DNA from: Olleya namhaensis
Lineage (GTDB): Bacteria > Bacteroidota > Bacteroidia > Flavobacteriales > Flavobacteriaceae
Assembly: GCF_900114005.1 (NCBI RefSeq)
Contig: NZ_FORM01000001.1
Coordinates: 558,001 to 622,000, forward strand
Length of the DNA stretch: 64,000 nt
Direction of reading: 5' to 3'
A program made the position numbers and the translations under genes. Of this stretch, positions 17,557 through 26,960 are shown piece by piece; within the stretch, counting starts at the first letter, position 1, and the number at the start of each line of letters is the position of its first letter. The notes under the pieces were generated by a model. It did no database searches. It was not told where the DNA came from and saw only the letters and a program-made list of their open reading frames with translations.

Positions 17557-20244
17557 ATGGTTTGTAACCTTAAGTTCAATGTTGTAATATTCCTGCTTCT
17601 AACAGCAGGATTTTCTCTACAAGCCCAAACCATTACCATACAAGGTAAAGTCTTGGACAGTTTACAGCAACCCTTGCAATATGCTAATCTATTAGCAGTG
17701 CCAAGTGCAGACGGTGTAGATGTTACTTTTGCAATCACAAATCAGGATGGGGTTTATAACTTAAAGTTACAAAAAAATCAAAATTATACCGTCACAACAA
17801 GTTATTTAGGGTTTTTACCCAATATTGAAGATCTTAATTTAGAAAAAGACACCTTCAAAGATATCGTTTTAAAAGAAAATCTAAACCAATTAGATGAGGT
17901 GACTATAAAGTATACACCGCCAATGGTGGTAAAAAAGGATACTATTATTTATTTAACGGATAAATTTGTAACAGGCGAAGAGCGTAAACTTAAGGATGTC
18001 CTTAAAAAATTACCAGGTGTAGACGTGGATCGTAGCGGTAATGTCACGGTTAATGGTACTAAAGTCACTAAAGTTTTAGTGGAGAATAAAACCTTTTTTA
18101 CGGGTAATAGTAAATTAGCAATTAATAATATTCCTGCGGATGCAGTAGATAAAGTTGAGGTTTTAGACAACTATAGTGATGTGGCTATGTTAAAAGGTTT
18201 GCAAGATAGCGATGACATGGCTTTAAATATCAAATTAAAAGAGGACAAAAAAAACTTTATGTTTGGAGACATAGAGGCTGGTGCAGGTATTAAAGACCGC
18301 TATGTGTTGCACCCAAGTGTTTTTTATTACAGCCCCAAAACCAATGTTAACGTTATTGGTGATCTTAATAACACAGGGGTTAAAAGTTTTACCATAAAAG
18401 ACTATTTAGAGTTTGAAGGTGGTATTGGTAAGTTGTTAACGGATGCAGGAAGCTATTTTAAACTATATCGCAGCGATTTTGCGCAGTTTTTAGATAATCA
18501 AGACTATAAGTCTAGCACCAACCAATTTGGGGCATTTAACATCAGGCAATCCATTAACGCTGCTACAGATTTAAGTGCTTACGCGATTGTTAATAACGAA
18601 AAAAACACGACAGCAAGTAATACCCTAAATACCTATCAAAACATTGATCAACCATTTACGGAGCAACGTTTTGCTAACAATGCGTTGGATAATTTTTTTA
18701 CAATAGGAAAAGTAACTTTAGAGTATAAGCCAACCGTAAAAGAAGACCTAAATGTAAGCACGGTAGTAAAAGTGACTAATAACAAAGGTTTAGGGGTAAT
18801 AAATACTATTAATCCATCACAGGATAATACCATTAGCACCACTAACAATGTTACAGGATTAAATCTAAAGCAAAATCTAAGTTATAGCAGGAAGCTATCT
18901 AAAACGCACACTGCAACGTTGCAAAGTACATATAGTTATCAAAACGATCAGCCTATAACTAATTGGTTGACGGACCAACAAATATTACAGGGTTTAATAC
19001 CCTTGCAAACGGATATAAATTATAATATAAAGCAGACTAAAACAGTAAATACCAATAGTGTCAATACTATTTTAAAAGACTATTGGGTGCTAAATAATTT
19101 TAATCACGTTTACATGTCTTTGGGTATAAATGCAGCATTTAATAGTTTTAATACTACAGATTTACAACAGCTTAGTGATGGGACTATTAATAATTTTGAA
19201 ACTGCCGGTTTTAATAATCGGTTGCATTATAATTTAATAGATACGTATTTAGGCTTGGAGTACAAGTTTCAAATAGGGATTGCGACATTTAAGCCTGCAG
19301 CATATCTTCATTTTTATAACTGGCAACTCAATGCCTTTTCCAATCGTAATGCTAACTCTAAAACGTTGTTATTACCGCAATTTACAAGTAAAATAGAATT
19401 TAGTAATTCTGAGAAAATAAGTGTAAAATACAAGCTAGATGCTACTTTTCCTGCTGTTAACAGGATCGCTAATAATTTTGTGTTAAACAATTTTAATAGC
19501 GTCTATAAAGGGGATGCTAATTTAAGCAACACATTATTCCATTCGGCAAGTATTAGTTATCATAGATTTAGTTTGTTTAGAGGGTTAAATTATAACCTAA
19601 GTACAACGTATAATAAGCGTATAAAAAGCATAAAAAACACAATACAATTACAGGGTATCGAGCAGTTTAGTACATCTGTTATGTTTGATCAGCCAGAGCA
19701 AACTGTTAATGTATCCGGTCGTATTTCTAAAAGTATTAAAAAGCTAAAGCTGAAATTTAATTCTAGATGGAGTTATAATGATTACTATCAAATTGTAAAT
19801 CAAAATACTAGTTTAAATAGTTCTAAAGATTTTAATAATACGCTAAGCTTAGAAACCAATTTTAAAAACCATCCCAATATTGAGGTTGGTTATAAGTATG
19901 TCACTAGTAATTATAAATCTAGAGGAAATCTTACTCAATTTTTAAACACCAGTTTTTTTACCAATTTAGAATATGATTTTTTAAACAACTTTATTTTTAA
20001 AGCAGACTACAGCTTAGATACCTTTAATAACAAAACAACAAACAACACCAATCAATTTGATATGGCTAATGCCAGCTTGTTTTATCAAACCGAAGATAGT
20101 CCGTGGGGTTTTGAGCTTAGTGCTACTAATATTTTTGATGTTAAATTTAGACAAACCAATAACTTTAGTGACTTTTTGATTCAGGATAGTCAATCTTTTA
20201 TTTTACCAAGAATTATCATGTTTAAAGTAGCTTACAAATTGTAG
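17557..20244 (+). CDS. TonB-dependent receptor-like outer membrane protein
   Basis: 895 residues. A signal peptide ends near FSLQAQ (about residue 24). A carboxypeptidase-regulatory-like beta-sandwich follows (residues 26-110, ITIQGKVLDSLQQPLQYANL). Then comes a plug-like region (LKDVLKKLPGVDVDRSGNVT and IPADAVDKVEVLDNYSD, residues 145-215). A long run of alternating beta-strands ends in FKVAYKL, an aromatic/hydrophobic outer-membrane insertion signal. I see no clear TonB box. It forms a two-gene unit with the GLPGLI protein. The substrate is unknown. Confidence 0.85.
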   Translation: MVCNLKFNVVIFLLLTAGFSLQAQTITIQGKVLDSLQQPLQYANLLAVPSADGVDVTFAITNQDGVYNLKLQKNQNYTVTTSYLGFLPNIEDLNLEKDTFKDIVLKENLNQLDEVTIKYTPPMVVKKDTIIYLTDKFVTGEERKLKDVLKKLPGVDVDRSGNVTVNGTKVTKVLVENKTFFTGNSKLAINNIPADAVDKVEVLDNYSDVAMLKGLQDSDDMALNIKLKEDKKNFMFGDIEAGAGIKDRYVLHPSVFYYSPKTNVNVIGDLNNTGVKSFTIKDYLEFEGGIGKLLTDAGSYFKLYRSDFAQFLDNQDYKSSTNQFGAFNIRQSINAATDLSAYAIVNNEKNTTASNTLNTYQNIDQPFTEQRFANNALDNFFTIGKVTLEYKPTVKEDLNVSTVVKVTNNKGLGVINTINPSQDNTISTTNNVTGLNLKQNLSYSRKLSKTHTATLQSTYSYQNDQPITNWLTDQQILQGLIPLQTDINYNIKQTKTVNTNSVNTILKDYWVLNNFNHVYMSLGINAAFNSFNTTDLQQLSDGTINNFETAGFNNRLHYNLIDTYLGLEYKFQIGIATFKPAAYLHFYNWQLNAFSNRNANSKTLLLPQFTSKIEFSNSEKISVKYKLDATFPAVNRIANNFVLNNFNSVYKGDANLSNTLFHSASISYHRFSLFRGLNYNLSTTYNKRIKSIKNTIQLQGIEQFSTSVMFDQPEQTVNVSGRISKSIKKLKLKFNSRWSYNDYYQIVNQNTSLNSSKDFNNTLSLETNFKNHPNIEVGYKYVTSNYKSRGNLTQFLNTSFFTNLEYDFLNNFIFKADYSLDTFNNKTTNNTNQFDMANASLFYQTEDSPWGFELSATNIFDVKFRQTNNFSDFLIQDSQSFILPRIIMFKVAYKL

Positions 20245-20637
20245 GAAAAACACAGTAATTACGGTTGTAAACACTTAAAAAACACCAAAGTGCGGTTTTT
20301 ACCACAGCAAGAATTGAGCGAAACAGCATGTTTTCGACAAAAGGCATAAAAAAACCGATTAATTTATTAGCTATCTGTAAGAAAAAACATAGTTTAGCTT
20401 TGTCAATTAGAAACTCGTTTGATTTAGTCATTAAAAAACCAATTTTTGACGCATTTTAATTTTAACTAGCGCTAGTATTTTAATTTTTGGTTGACACACT
20501 GTGTTTATTTGATGTTTGATATCAAATTAAATACTGGTTAGACATGCTTTTATAGTACTTATGTATCATGTAAATACAGTTCAATAGCCCTAGAAGTATA
20601 TTATCTGCTTGTGTTTTTATTTTCAATACCTAAGGGC
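20245..20637. other. 393-base noncoding gap
   Basis: Between the outer membrane protein (+) and the convergent CapK-like gene (-). It contains copy B of the diverged repeat (20250-20520). The rest (20521-20637) shows no coding frame and no strong terminator. Confidence 0.5.
20250..20520. repeat. diverged noncoding repeat, copy B
   Basis: Second copy of the element at 16194-16445, sharing the 18-mer at 20290-20307 and several shorter blocks in order. TAGCTTTG within it (around 20394) matches the Bacteroidota -7 box, but the equivalent site in copy A is TCGATTTG, so a shared promoter role is uncertain. It lies just after the TonB-type gene, so the two copies bracket the module at 16566-20244. 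Confidence 0.55.
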
Positions 20638-21945
20638 TTAAAATCCAGACCTAAACTGTTTCAGTTTACCACTAACTTCCCGTTCTAAAACAGCTTTCTG
20701 TGCAAAAATCAAATTTAAATTAGGTTCCAAATACTTATCTACAGCTAATTGTACTGCTTTTTGCTGCGTTTTACTTAAGGCTTCGGTAGCAACATAATCA
20801 ATTTTAAAGGTATCAATTTCAATTTGTTCAATTATAAACTCTTTTACATTAGCTTCTTTGGTCATGACGGTTTTAGTCACATAATAAAAGGTTAAGCCTG
20901 CTGCAATTTTTCCGCTTGGAAGCGAAATAAAGTCACTTGTACGTCCTGTTAAAGATTCTAAAATTGGATGCTGTAACGTGCTTTTTGCGGACAGTTGCCC
21001 TAAATCGCCTAGCTCGTATCTTATAAAGGGATGTGCACGGTTGTATAAGTCTGTAATTACTATTTTTCCGGGTTGACCAAAAGGTACTGGTTGATTGTTG
21101 TTATCTAATATTTCGATGTATAAATGGTTAGAGTTAACCATCCAATTGTCGTTTTTGTCTTCAAAAGCAATTAACCCTAATTCGGCTGCACCGTATTCGT
21201 TAACAATACTAATATTAAACTGTTTTTCTAACAATTTTTTGTCGTCTTCAAATAACATTTCAGAAGTGACAATACAAACTTTTAAAGTGGGACAAACGTC
21301 TTTTAAAATAATGTTTTTACGTTCTAGATATTTCGCAAATTGTACAATAGCACTTGTGTAACCGTTAATGTAATTAAACTTAGTACGCATAAATTTGTGC
21401 AGTACTTTGTCTAAAGCAGCATCGCTCAAATCAAATACTGAAAACCGAAACCGATTCCCTAACCAATCCTTTAACCGTTCTTTATAATATGCTTTTGTGT
21501 CTAACGGAATGCCATAAAAACGCGCCTGTTTAGAGGTGTTTAAGTCAATATTAAACCAACTATAGCGTTGCATAAACGTCACCCAAGTCATGGCATGTGC
21601 AAAATTATCTTTAGCAAATTCAAACGGGGTTCCGGAAGAGCCTGATGTTTTATGTTTGTGTACCGTTTTTACAGTGTATTTGTCAGACAAACGATCAGCC
21701 AAAGGCTGCTGTAAGTCGGTTTTAGTCAACACAGGTAATGTATGCCAATCTGAAGTGTTTATATCGCCACATAATACCTTGTAAAAAGGGGTGTGCTCTA
21801 AATGAAACGCAACAATAGCCTGCAACTGTTTGCTTAAATAGTTGGCATAATCAGCTTTGGTAAACCCATCAATAATAGCCTGTGTTTTTTTAGCTTCATT
21901 AACAGGGAATCCTTTTAACCGTAAAGACCATTCAAATTGTTTCAA
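20638..21945 (-). CDS. CapK/PaaK-like adenylate-forming enzyme
   Basis: 435 residues. The ANL-superfamily core is present: TSGSSGTPFEF near residue 98 (ATP phosphate loop), NEYGAAELG near residue 252 (A5 motif) and YELGDLG near residue 322 (A7-type aspartate). The shape matches phenylacetate-CoA ligase-like proteins of the CapK group, often found near polysaccharide genes. It probably activates an acid with ATP; the acid is unknown. It stands alone on the minus strand, divergent from purD. A true phenylacetate-CoA ligase is unlikely because no other phenylacetate pathway gene is seen beside it. Confidence 0.78.
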   Translation of the reverse strand: MKQFEWSLRLKGFPVNEAKKTQAIIDGFTKADYANYLSKQLQAIVAFHLEHTPFYKVLCGDINTSDWHTLPVLTKTDLQQPLADRLSDKYTVKTVHKHKTSGSSGTPFEFAKDNFAHAMTWVTFMQRYSWFNIDLNTSKQARFYGIPLDTKAYYKERLKDWLGNRFRFSVFDLSDAALDKVLHKFMRTKFNYINGYTSAIVQFAKYLERKNIILKDVCPTLKVCIVTSEMLFEDDKKLLEKQFNISIVNEYGAAELGLIAFEDKNDNWMVNSNHLYIEILDNNNQPVPFGQPGKIVITDLYNRAHPFIRYELGDLGQLSAKSTLQHPILESLTGRTSDFISLPSGKIAAGLTFYYVTKTVMTKEANVKEFIIEQIEIDTFKIDYVATEALSKTQQKAVQLAVDKYLEPNLNLIFAQKAVLEREVSGKLKQFRSGF

Positions 21946-22019
21946 TGCAATATATTTTTTGTAAAATAAAGAAATAAAAAACTATTGGATTTAAAGTCAA
22001 TCAAATTCTTTTAAATAAT

Positions 22020-22027
22020 TATTTTTG
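22020..22027 (+). promoter_or_regulatory. -7 promoter box of purD
   Basis: TATTTTTG fits TAnnTTTG and ends 30 bases before the purD ATG, giving a leader of about 25 bases. The -33 element is not clear. Its position shows that the longer frame starting with TTG at 22025 would begin inside the promoter. Confidence 0.5.
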
Positions 22028-22057
22028 TGGAAACAACAACAACACAACATTACTACG

Positions 22058-23329
22058 ATGAATATTTTAATTTTAGGATCAGGAGGAAGAGAACACACAA
22101 TTGCATGGAAGCTTAAACAAAGCCCAAAATGTAACTCACTTTTTGTAGCACCAGGAAACTCTGGAACAGCACAAATTGCAAAAAATGTCCCTGTTAGTGT
22201 AACCGATTTTCAAGCGATAAAAGATGTGGTATTAAACAACAATATTACCATGGTAGTGGTTGGTCCTGAAGATCCTTTAGTATTAGGTATTCATGATTTT
22301 TTCTTGGCAGATAAAGCACTTAAAAATGTGGCAGTTATTGGACCACAACAAGCAGCTGCAACTTTAGAAGGTAGTAAAGAGTTTGCAAAGGAGTTTTTAT
22401 ACAGACACAATATCCCGACAGCCGCTTACCAAAGTTTTAATAAAGAAACTGTGGAAGATGGGTATGCGTTTTTAGAAACTTTAAGTCCTCCTTTTGTATT
22501 AAAGGCAGATGGTTTGGCAGCAGGTAAAGGGGTTGTTATTTTAAATGATTTAATTGAGGCTAAAGCCGAATTAAAAAGTATGCTTGTAGATGCTAAGTTT
22601 GGCGAAGCAAGTACTAAAGTTGTTATTGAAGAATTTTTAGACGGGATAGAATTAAGTTGTTTTGTACTAACAGATGGTAAAAACTATAAAGTATTACCAA
22701 CAGCTAAAGACTATAAACGTATCGGAGAAGGTGATACAGGTTTAAATACAGGAGGAATGGGAGCAGTGTCTCCAGTGCCTTTTGCTAACCAAGCGTTTTT
22801 AGATAAAGTAGAAGAGCAAGTGGTTAAACCAACGATTGCTGGTTTGCAAAAAGACAATTTACCATACAAAGGGTTTGTGTTTATTGGATTGATAAAAGTA
22901 GGTGATGAGCCTAAGGTTATCGAGTATAATGTGCGTTTGGGTGATCCTGAAACAGAAGTCGTTTTGCCAAGACTTAAAAATGATTTAGTTGAGGTTTTTC
23001 AAGCTATTGCTAATCAAACGTTAGATCAAATTACTATTGAGGTAGACCCAAGAGCAGCAACTACAATTATGCTAGTGTCTGGTGGTTATCCGGAAGCGTA
23101 TCAAAAAGGAAAAGTAATTACAGGAGTAGAAAACGTAACCGATTCTATTGTGTTTCATGCAGGAGCACAAAATAAAGATGGCGCTATTGTAACCTCTGGA
23201 GGTCGTGTTATGGCTGTAACTAGTTATGGAAACACGTACGAAGAGGCCATAAAAAAATCTTACCAAAGCATAGATAAACTTAGCTTTGATAAGATGTATT
23301 ATAGAAAAGATATAGGGTTTGACCTATAA
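22058..23329 (+). CDS. purD: phosphoribosylamine--glycine ligase
   Basis: 423 residues. ILGSGGREHTIAWKLKQ is the diagnostic N-terminus. The ATP-grasp region contains VLKADGLAAGKGVVIL, EEFLDGIELSCFVL and NTGGMGAVSPVPF. YNVRLGDPETEVVLPRL carries the metal-binding residues. It joins phosphoribosylamine and glycine in purine synthesis, cytoplasm. The frame extends upstream to a TTG at 22025, but the ATG at 22058 gives the standard MNILILGSGG start and leaves room for the promoter box. It ends 3 bases from the convergent DUF6341 gene. Confidence 0.95.
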   Translation: MNILILGSGGREHTIAWKLKQSPKCNSLFVAPGNSGTAQIAKNVPVSVTDFQAIKDVVLNNNITMVVVGPEDPLVLGIHDFFLADKALKNVAVIGPQQAAATLEGSKEFAKEFLYRHNIPTAAYQSFNKETVEDGYAFLETLSPPFVLKADGLAAGKGVVILNDLIEAKAELKSMLVDAKFGEASTKVVIEEFLDGIELSCFVLTDGKNYKVLPTAKDYKRIGEGDTGLNTGGMGAVSPVPFANQAFLDKVEEQVVKPTIAGLQKDNLPYKGFVFIGLIKVGDEPKVIEYNVRLGDPETEVVLPRLKNDLVEVFQAIANQTLDQITIEVDPRAATTIMLVSGGYPEAYQKGKVITGVENVTDSIVFHAGAQNKDGAIVTSGGRVMAVTSYGNTYEEAIKKSYQSIDKLSFDKMYYRKDIGFDL

Positions 23330-23332
23330 GTT

Positions 23333-23560
23333 TTATAGATATGAGTGTGAAGAGATACTTTTGTCTTCTTCATTATTAGCTGCGTAACCTTTTAATTGGA
23401 TCATCCAATATACAAAAGCTACAAATCCGATAGTGATAAAAATCCAAGACATAAAGTTTGCTGCCCACCAGTTTTCTAATTCTAATGCTTTTAGCATGTC
23501 AAAAGGAGCAAATAATACGTCAACAAATAGGCTTTGTATAGCTTCAAAAAAATCTTTCAT
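23333..23560 (-). CDS. DUF6341-like small membrane protein
   Basis: 75 residues. The N-terminal half is amphipathic (MKDFFEAIQSLFVDVLFAPF and LKALELENWW). One transmembrane helix follows at about residues 36-55 (FMSWIFITIGFVAFVYWMI) with a charged tail. I recognise it as a small protein conserved in Flavobacteriaceae near purD and upp; function unknown. It is divergent from the DUF6427 gene with only 46 bases between the starts, so the two may share control. Confidence 0.75.
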   Translation of the reverse strand: MKDFFEAIQSLFVDVLFAPFDMLKALELENWWAANFMSWIFITIGFVAFVYWMIQLKGYAANNEEDKSISSHSYL

Positions 23561-23606
23561 AATTATATAATAGTATATTTATAATACAAAAATACAAAAA
23601 GAGTTA

Positions 23607-24530
23607 ATGATTACAACTATTTTTAGCAAATCCAAACCAATTAATTTTTTAATTGTTTTTAGTATTACACTAATTGCTTGTTTATTGTTGCCTTTTAAGT
23701 ACCCAAATGTAGTAGGTCAGGAACCTGTTATTTGGATTTTAGGAGGGATTTTTTTAATCGCTTTTTTGTCAATTTTAGTGCTTGATTTTATAGTATCTAA
23801 AAACCTATTATCACAACAAAATAACTACGAAATTTTACTATTTGCTTTGTTTTTTCTAGCTATACCTCAGGTGTTTTCGGATTACAAAATCATGGTATCT
23901 AACTTTTTTATATTGTTAGCCTTGAGGCGTTTAATTAGTGTTAGGTCTAAGAAAGAAGTTATTAAAAAATTGTTTGACACAGGTTTGTTAATTGGTGTTG
24001 CGACGTTGTTTTATTTTTGGGCAATTGTATTTTTTCCATTAATATTTATCGCATTATTATTGTTTTCTGAAACCACAGTAAAACACTATTTGGTTCCGTT
24101 TATAGGTTTGGCAGCAGTTGCTGTTTTGGCTATTTGCTATTCTATAATTTTTTATGATGATTATTTTTTAGCACTACACATTAACCCAGCAGTTAATTTT
24201 GATTTTAGTAATTATAACTCACTTCAGTTTATAACTGTTATAACCATGTTGCTTTCTTTTGGGATATGGTCGTCTTTATTTTATCTAAAAGATATTAGAA
24301 AAAAAATGCGAAGCTTCAGGCCATCTTATAAATTACTATTTTTTTCATGCATGTTTGCTGCAGCAATAACGGTATTTGCACCTCAAAAAAATGGTAGCGA
24401 ATTTTTGTTCCTATTTGCACCATTAGCAGTTATTATTACCAACTACATAGAAACAATTGAGGAAAAATGGTTTAAAGAAGTCTTTTTAGGACTACTAATT
24501 ATTATTCCAGTCGTGTTATTAGTGTTGTAA
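23607..24530 (+). CDS. DUF6427-like polytopic membrane protein
   Basis: 307 residues with about eight hydrophobic segments, starting at residue 10 (FLIVFSITLIACLLLPF). Short basic loops such as LRRLISVRSKKEVIKK and YLKDIRKKMRSF are probably cytoplasmic. No catalytic motif is visible. Its position between the DUF6341 gene and upp matches a gene order I associate with Flavobacteriaceae. The 3' end overlaps the convergent upp 3' end by 12 bases. Function unknown. Confidence 0.78.
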   Translation: MITTIFSKSKPINFLIVFSITLIACLLLPFKYPNVVGQEPVIWILGGIFLIAFLSILVLDFIVSKNLLSQQNNYEILLFALFFLAIPQVFSDYKIMVSNFFILLALRRLISVRSKKEVIKKLFDTGLLIGVATLFYFWAIVFFPLIFIALLLFSETTVKHYLVPFIGLAAVAVLAICYSIIFYDDYFLALHINPAVNFDFSNYNSLQFITVITMLLSFGIWSSLFYLKDIRKKMRSFRPSYKLLFFSCMFAAAITVFAPQKNGSEFLFLFAPLAVIITNYIETIEEKWFKEVFLGLLIIIPVVLLVL

Positions 24531-25178
24531 TTTTGCACCAAACGCTAAGTCTCCAGCATCTCCTAAACCAGGAACAATATAGCCTTTGTTATTTAAGCTT
24601 TGATCTATTGCAGCAATCCATAGATTAGTGTCTTCTGGTAGATTTTCTTCTAAAAACGCGACACCAGGCTCTGCACCAATAGCAGCTACAATATGGACAT
24701 TTTTTGGTTTTCCAAAAGGCTCTAATGCTTTATAAGTTGCAATTAAAGATTGTCCGGTAGCCAACATGGGATCTGCAAGAATTAGTGTTTTTCCTGTTAA
24801 ATCAGGACACGCTAGATACTCAACAACAATTTCAAAACTTTCTGGACTGTCTAAATGATGTCTGTATGCAGATATAAAAGCATTTTCTGATTTGTCAAAA
24901 TAGTTAAGTAGTCCATTGTGTAATGGGACGCCTGCTCTAAGTATAGAACATAAAACAACATCATTTTTTGGAGTTTCTGTTGTTATAGTTGCTAAAGGAG
25001 TAGTAATAGATCTCGTTTCAAATTCTAAAGCTTTGCTTAATTCATAACCCAAAACTTCACCAATACGTTCAATGTTTCGTCTAAAACGCATGCTGTCATT
25101 TTGGACAGAAACATCTCTGATTTCAGCAATAAATTGATTTAAAATAGAATTTTCTTTTGATAAATTATGAATATGCAT
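24519..25178 (-). CDS. upp: uracil phosphoribosyltransferase
   Basis: 219 residues. SILRAGVPLHNGLL is the pyrophosphate-binding loop, LADPMLATGQSLIATYKAL the PRPP-binding motif near residue 130, and GYIVPGLGDAGDLAFGAK the uracil-recognition C-terminus. It converts uracil and PRPP to UMP (pyrimidine salvage, cytoplasm). Divergent from the DUF4254 gene with a 111-base spacer that contains a possible minus-strand TAACTTTA box near 25200. Confidence 0.95.
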   Translation of the reverse strand: MHIHNLSKENSILNQFIAEIRDVSVQNDSMRFRRNIERIGEVLGYELSKALEFETRSITTPLATITTETPKNDVVLCSILRAGVPLHNGLLNYFDKSENAFISAYRHHLDSPESFEIVVEYLACPDLTGKTLILADPMLATGQSLIATYKALEPFGKPKNVHIVAAIGAEPGVAFLEENLPEDTNLWIAAIDQSLNNKGYIVPGLGDAGDLAFGAKLQH

Positions 25179-25289
25179 GACTATTGGATCTTTAAAAAGT
25201 AAAGTTACTCTATTATTTAAAAAGCCAAAACACGTACCAACTAAAATTCATTTTAATTTATGTAATTTTACAGTCTTAAAAATTAGAGG

Positions 25290-25898
25290 ATGTTTACAGA
25301 TAAAGCAAATACCATATTTCAGGACGTTATAAAAAAGTACCATATTATTAATACAGTGGACCAACCGTTTACTAATATTTACGATAAAAGCACACATTTA
25401 TTAGAGCACCTTTTATACCGTAAATGTTGGATAGATACTGTACAATGGCATTACGAGGATATAATTCGTGATCCACAAATAGATCCAGTTGCAGCCTTAA
25501 CGTTAAAGCGTAAAATTGATGCTTCTAACCAAGATCGTACGGATATGGTGGAGTATATTGATAGTTATTTTTTAGAACAATATAAAAACGTAACACCTAA
25601 AAGTGATGCGACTATTAATACAGAAAGTCCGGCTTGGGGAGTTGATAGATTATCAATTTTAGCTTTAAAAGTATACCATATGGAAGAAGAAGCAACAAGA
25701 ACCGATGCTTCTGAGACACATAAAGCAGCTTGTCAAATAAAATTTGATATTTTATTAGAGCAACGTGTAGATTTAAGTACTGCAATTGATACGTTATTAA
25801 CGGATATCCAAAATGGAGACAAGTACATGAAAGTGTATAAACAAATGAAAATGTATAATGACGACGAGCTTAATCCTGTATTAAGAAATCAAAAATAA
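25290..25898 (+). CDS. DUF4254 domain protein
   Basis: 202 residues, predicted all-helical and soluble. CWIDTVQWHYEDIIRDP near residue 50 and a conserved-looking SPAWGVDRLSILALKVYHM near residue 113 fit DUF4254, which is found in Bacteroidota immediately upstream of heptosyltransferase-like GT9 genes. Exactly that neighbour follows 36 bases later. A possible TAATTTTA box lies at 25263-25270. Function unknown; context suggests cell-envelope glycan work. Confidence 0.8.
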   Translation: MFTDKANTIFQDVIKKYHIINTVDQPFTNIYDKSTHLLEHLLYRKCWIDTVQWHYEDIIRDPQIDPVAALTLKRKIDASNQDRTDMVEYIDSYFLEQYKNVTPKSDATINTESPAWGVDRLSILALKVYHMEEEATRTDASETHKAACQIKFDILLEQRVDLSTAIDTLLTDIQNGDKYMKVYKQMKMYNDDELNPVLRNQK

Positions 25899-25934
25899 TA
25901 AGACACACTTGTCTTTTATATAAGACGTTTCTAG

Positions 25935-26960
25935 ATGTCAAAAACACTAAAACATATTTTAGTCATTCGTCTCTCAGCAATGGGAGACGTTGCTATGACT
26001 GTACCTGTGTTACGCGCTTTTAATAAGCAATATCCTGGTGTTAAATTAACAGTTTTAACACGTCCTTTTTTTGCACCTTTTTTTAGAGATTTAAAAAATG
26101 TTGAGGTGTTTGCTATAGATTTAAAAGACCAACATAAAGGTGTTTTGGGACTTTTTAAATTGTCAAAAGCAATACGTAAGCTAAAGGTGGATGCTGTTGC
26201 GGACTTGCACAATGTGTTAAGAACAAAAATATTAAAGTTGTTTTTAATAGGGAAAACTGTAAAACAGTTGGATAAAGGTCGTAACGAGAAAAAAGCATTA
26301 GTTTCTGGTGATTTATTTGCGCCTTTAAAAAGCACTCACCAACGTTATGCGGATGTTTTTGAGGCTTTAGGGTTTAAATTGGACTTAAGTAACCCTGAGT
26401 TTTCTGATAAGAAAGCCATTCCGAAAACTATTTTAGAAGCTGTTGATACGCAAAACAGGAAACAATGGATTGGTATTGCGCCTTTTGCTCAATACGCCTC
26501 TAAAATGTATCCTTTGGAGCAAATGAAGACTGTTATTGCGGAATTACAGAAAGATTACATTATTTTTCTATTTGGAGGCAAGGCTGATAAAGCACAGCTA
26601 GATACATTGCTGGTAGATAATAAAAGCGTTATTAATGTCGCTGGACAATATGGATTAAACCAAGAGTTGGATTTAATCTCTAATTTGGACGTTATGATTA
26701 GTATGGATTCTGGTAACGCGCATTTAGCAGCTATGCTAGGTGTAAACGTGGTTACTATTTGGGGGGTAACACATCCGTATGCTGGTTTTGGTGCGTTTAA
26801 CCAACCAAATGCTAATAATGTAGTGCCAGATATAGAAGCCTATCCAAAATTGCCAACTTCTATTTATGGTAATAAATATCCCGAAGACTATAAAACGGTA
26901 GCGGGGACGATACAACCGTTGCAAATTATAGACCGAGTAAAAGCGGTGTTAAAAGCATAA
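25935..26960 (+). CDS. glycosyltransferase family 9 (heptosyltransferase-like)
   Basis: 341 residues of the GT9 GT-B fold. ILVIRLSAMGDVAMTVPVLRA is the family N-terminus. The C-terminal donor domain includes DVMISMDSGNAHLAAMLGV and VTIWGVTHPYAG, the ADP-heptose-binding type loop. It transfers a heptose or related sugar to a lipopolysaccharide core, cytoplasmic face of the inner membrane. It is paired with the DUF4254 gene. The stop codon merges with the A-run of the bidirectional hairpin at 26963-26988. Confidence 0.88.
   Translation: MSKTLKHILVIRLSAMGDVAMTVPVLRAFNKQYPGVKLTVLTRPFFAPFFRDLKNVEVFAIDLKDQHKGVLGLFKLSKAIRKLKVDAVADLHNVLRTKILKLFLIGKTVKQLDKGRNEKKALVSGDLFAPLKSTHQRYADVFEALGFKLDLSNPEFSDKKAIPKTILEAVDTQNRKQWIGIAPFAQYASKMYPLEQMKTVIAELQKDYIIFLFGGKADKAQLDTLLVDNKSVINVAGQYGLNQELDLISNLDVMISMDSGNAHLAAMLGVNVVTIWGVTHPYAGFGAFNQPNANNVVPDIEAYPKLPTSIYGNKYPEDYKTVAGTIQPLQIIDRVKAVLKA

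Noticed and set aside
25931-26335. 134-codon minus-strand open frame
   Set aside because: Antisense to the start of the GT9 gene, which has a clear family N-terminus.
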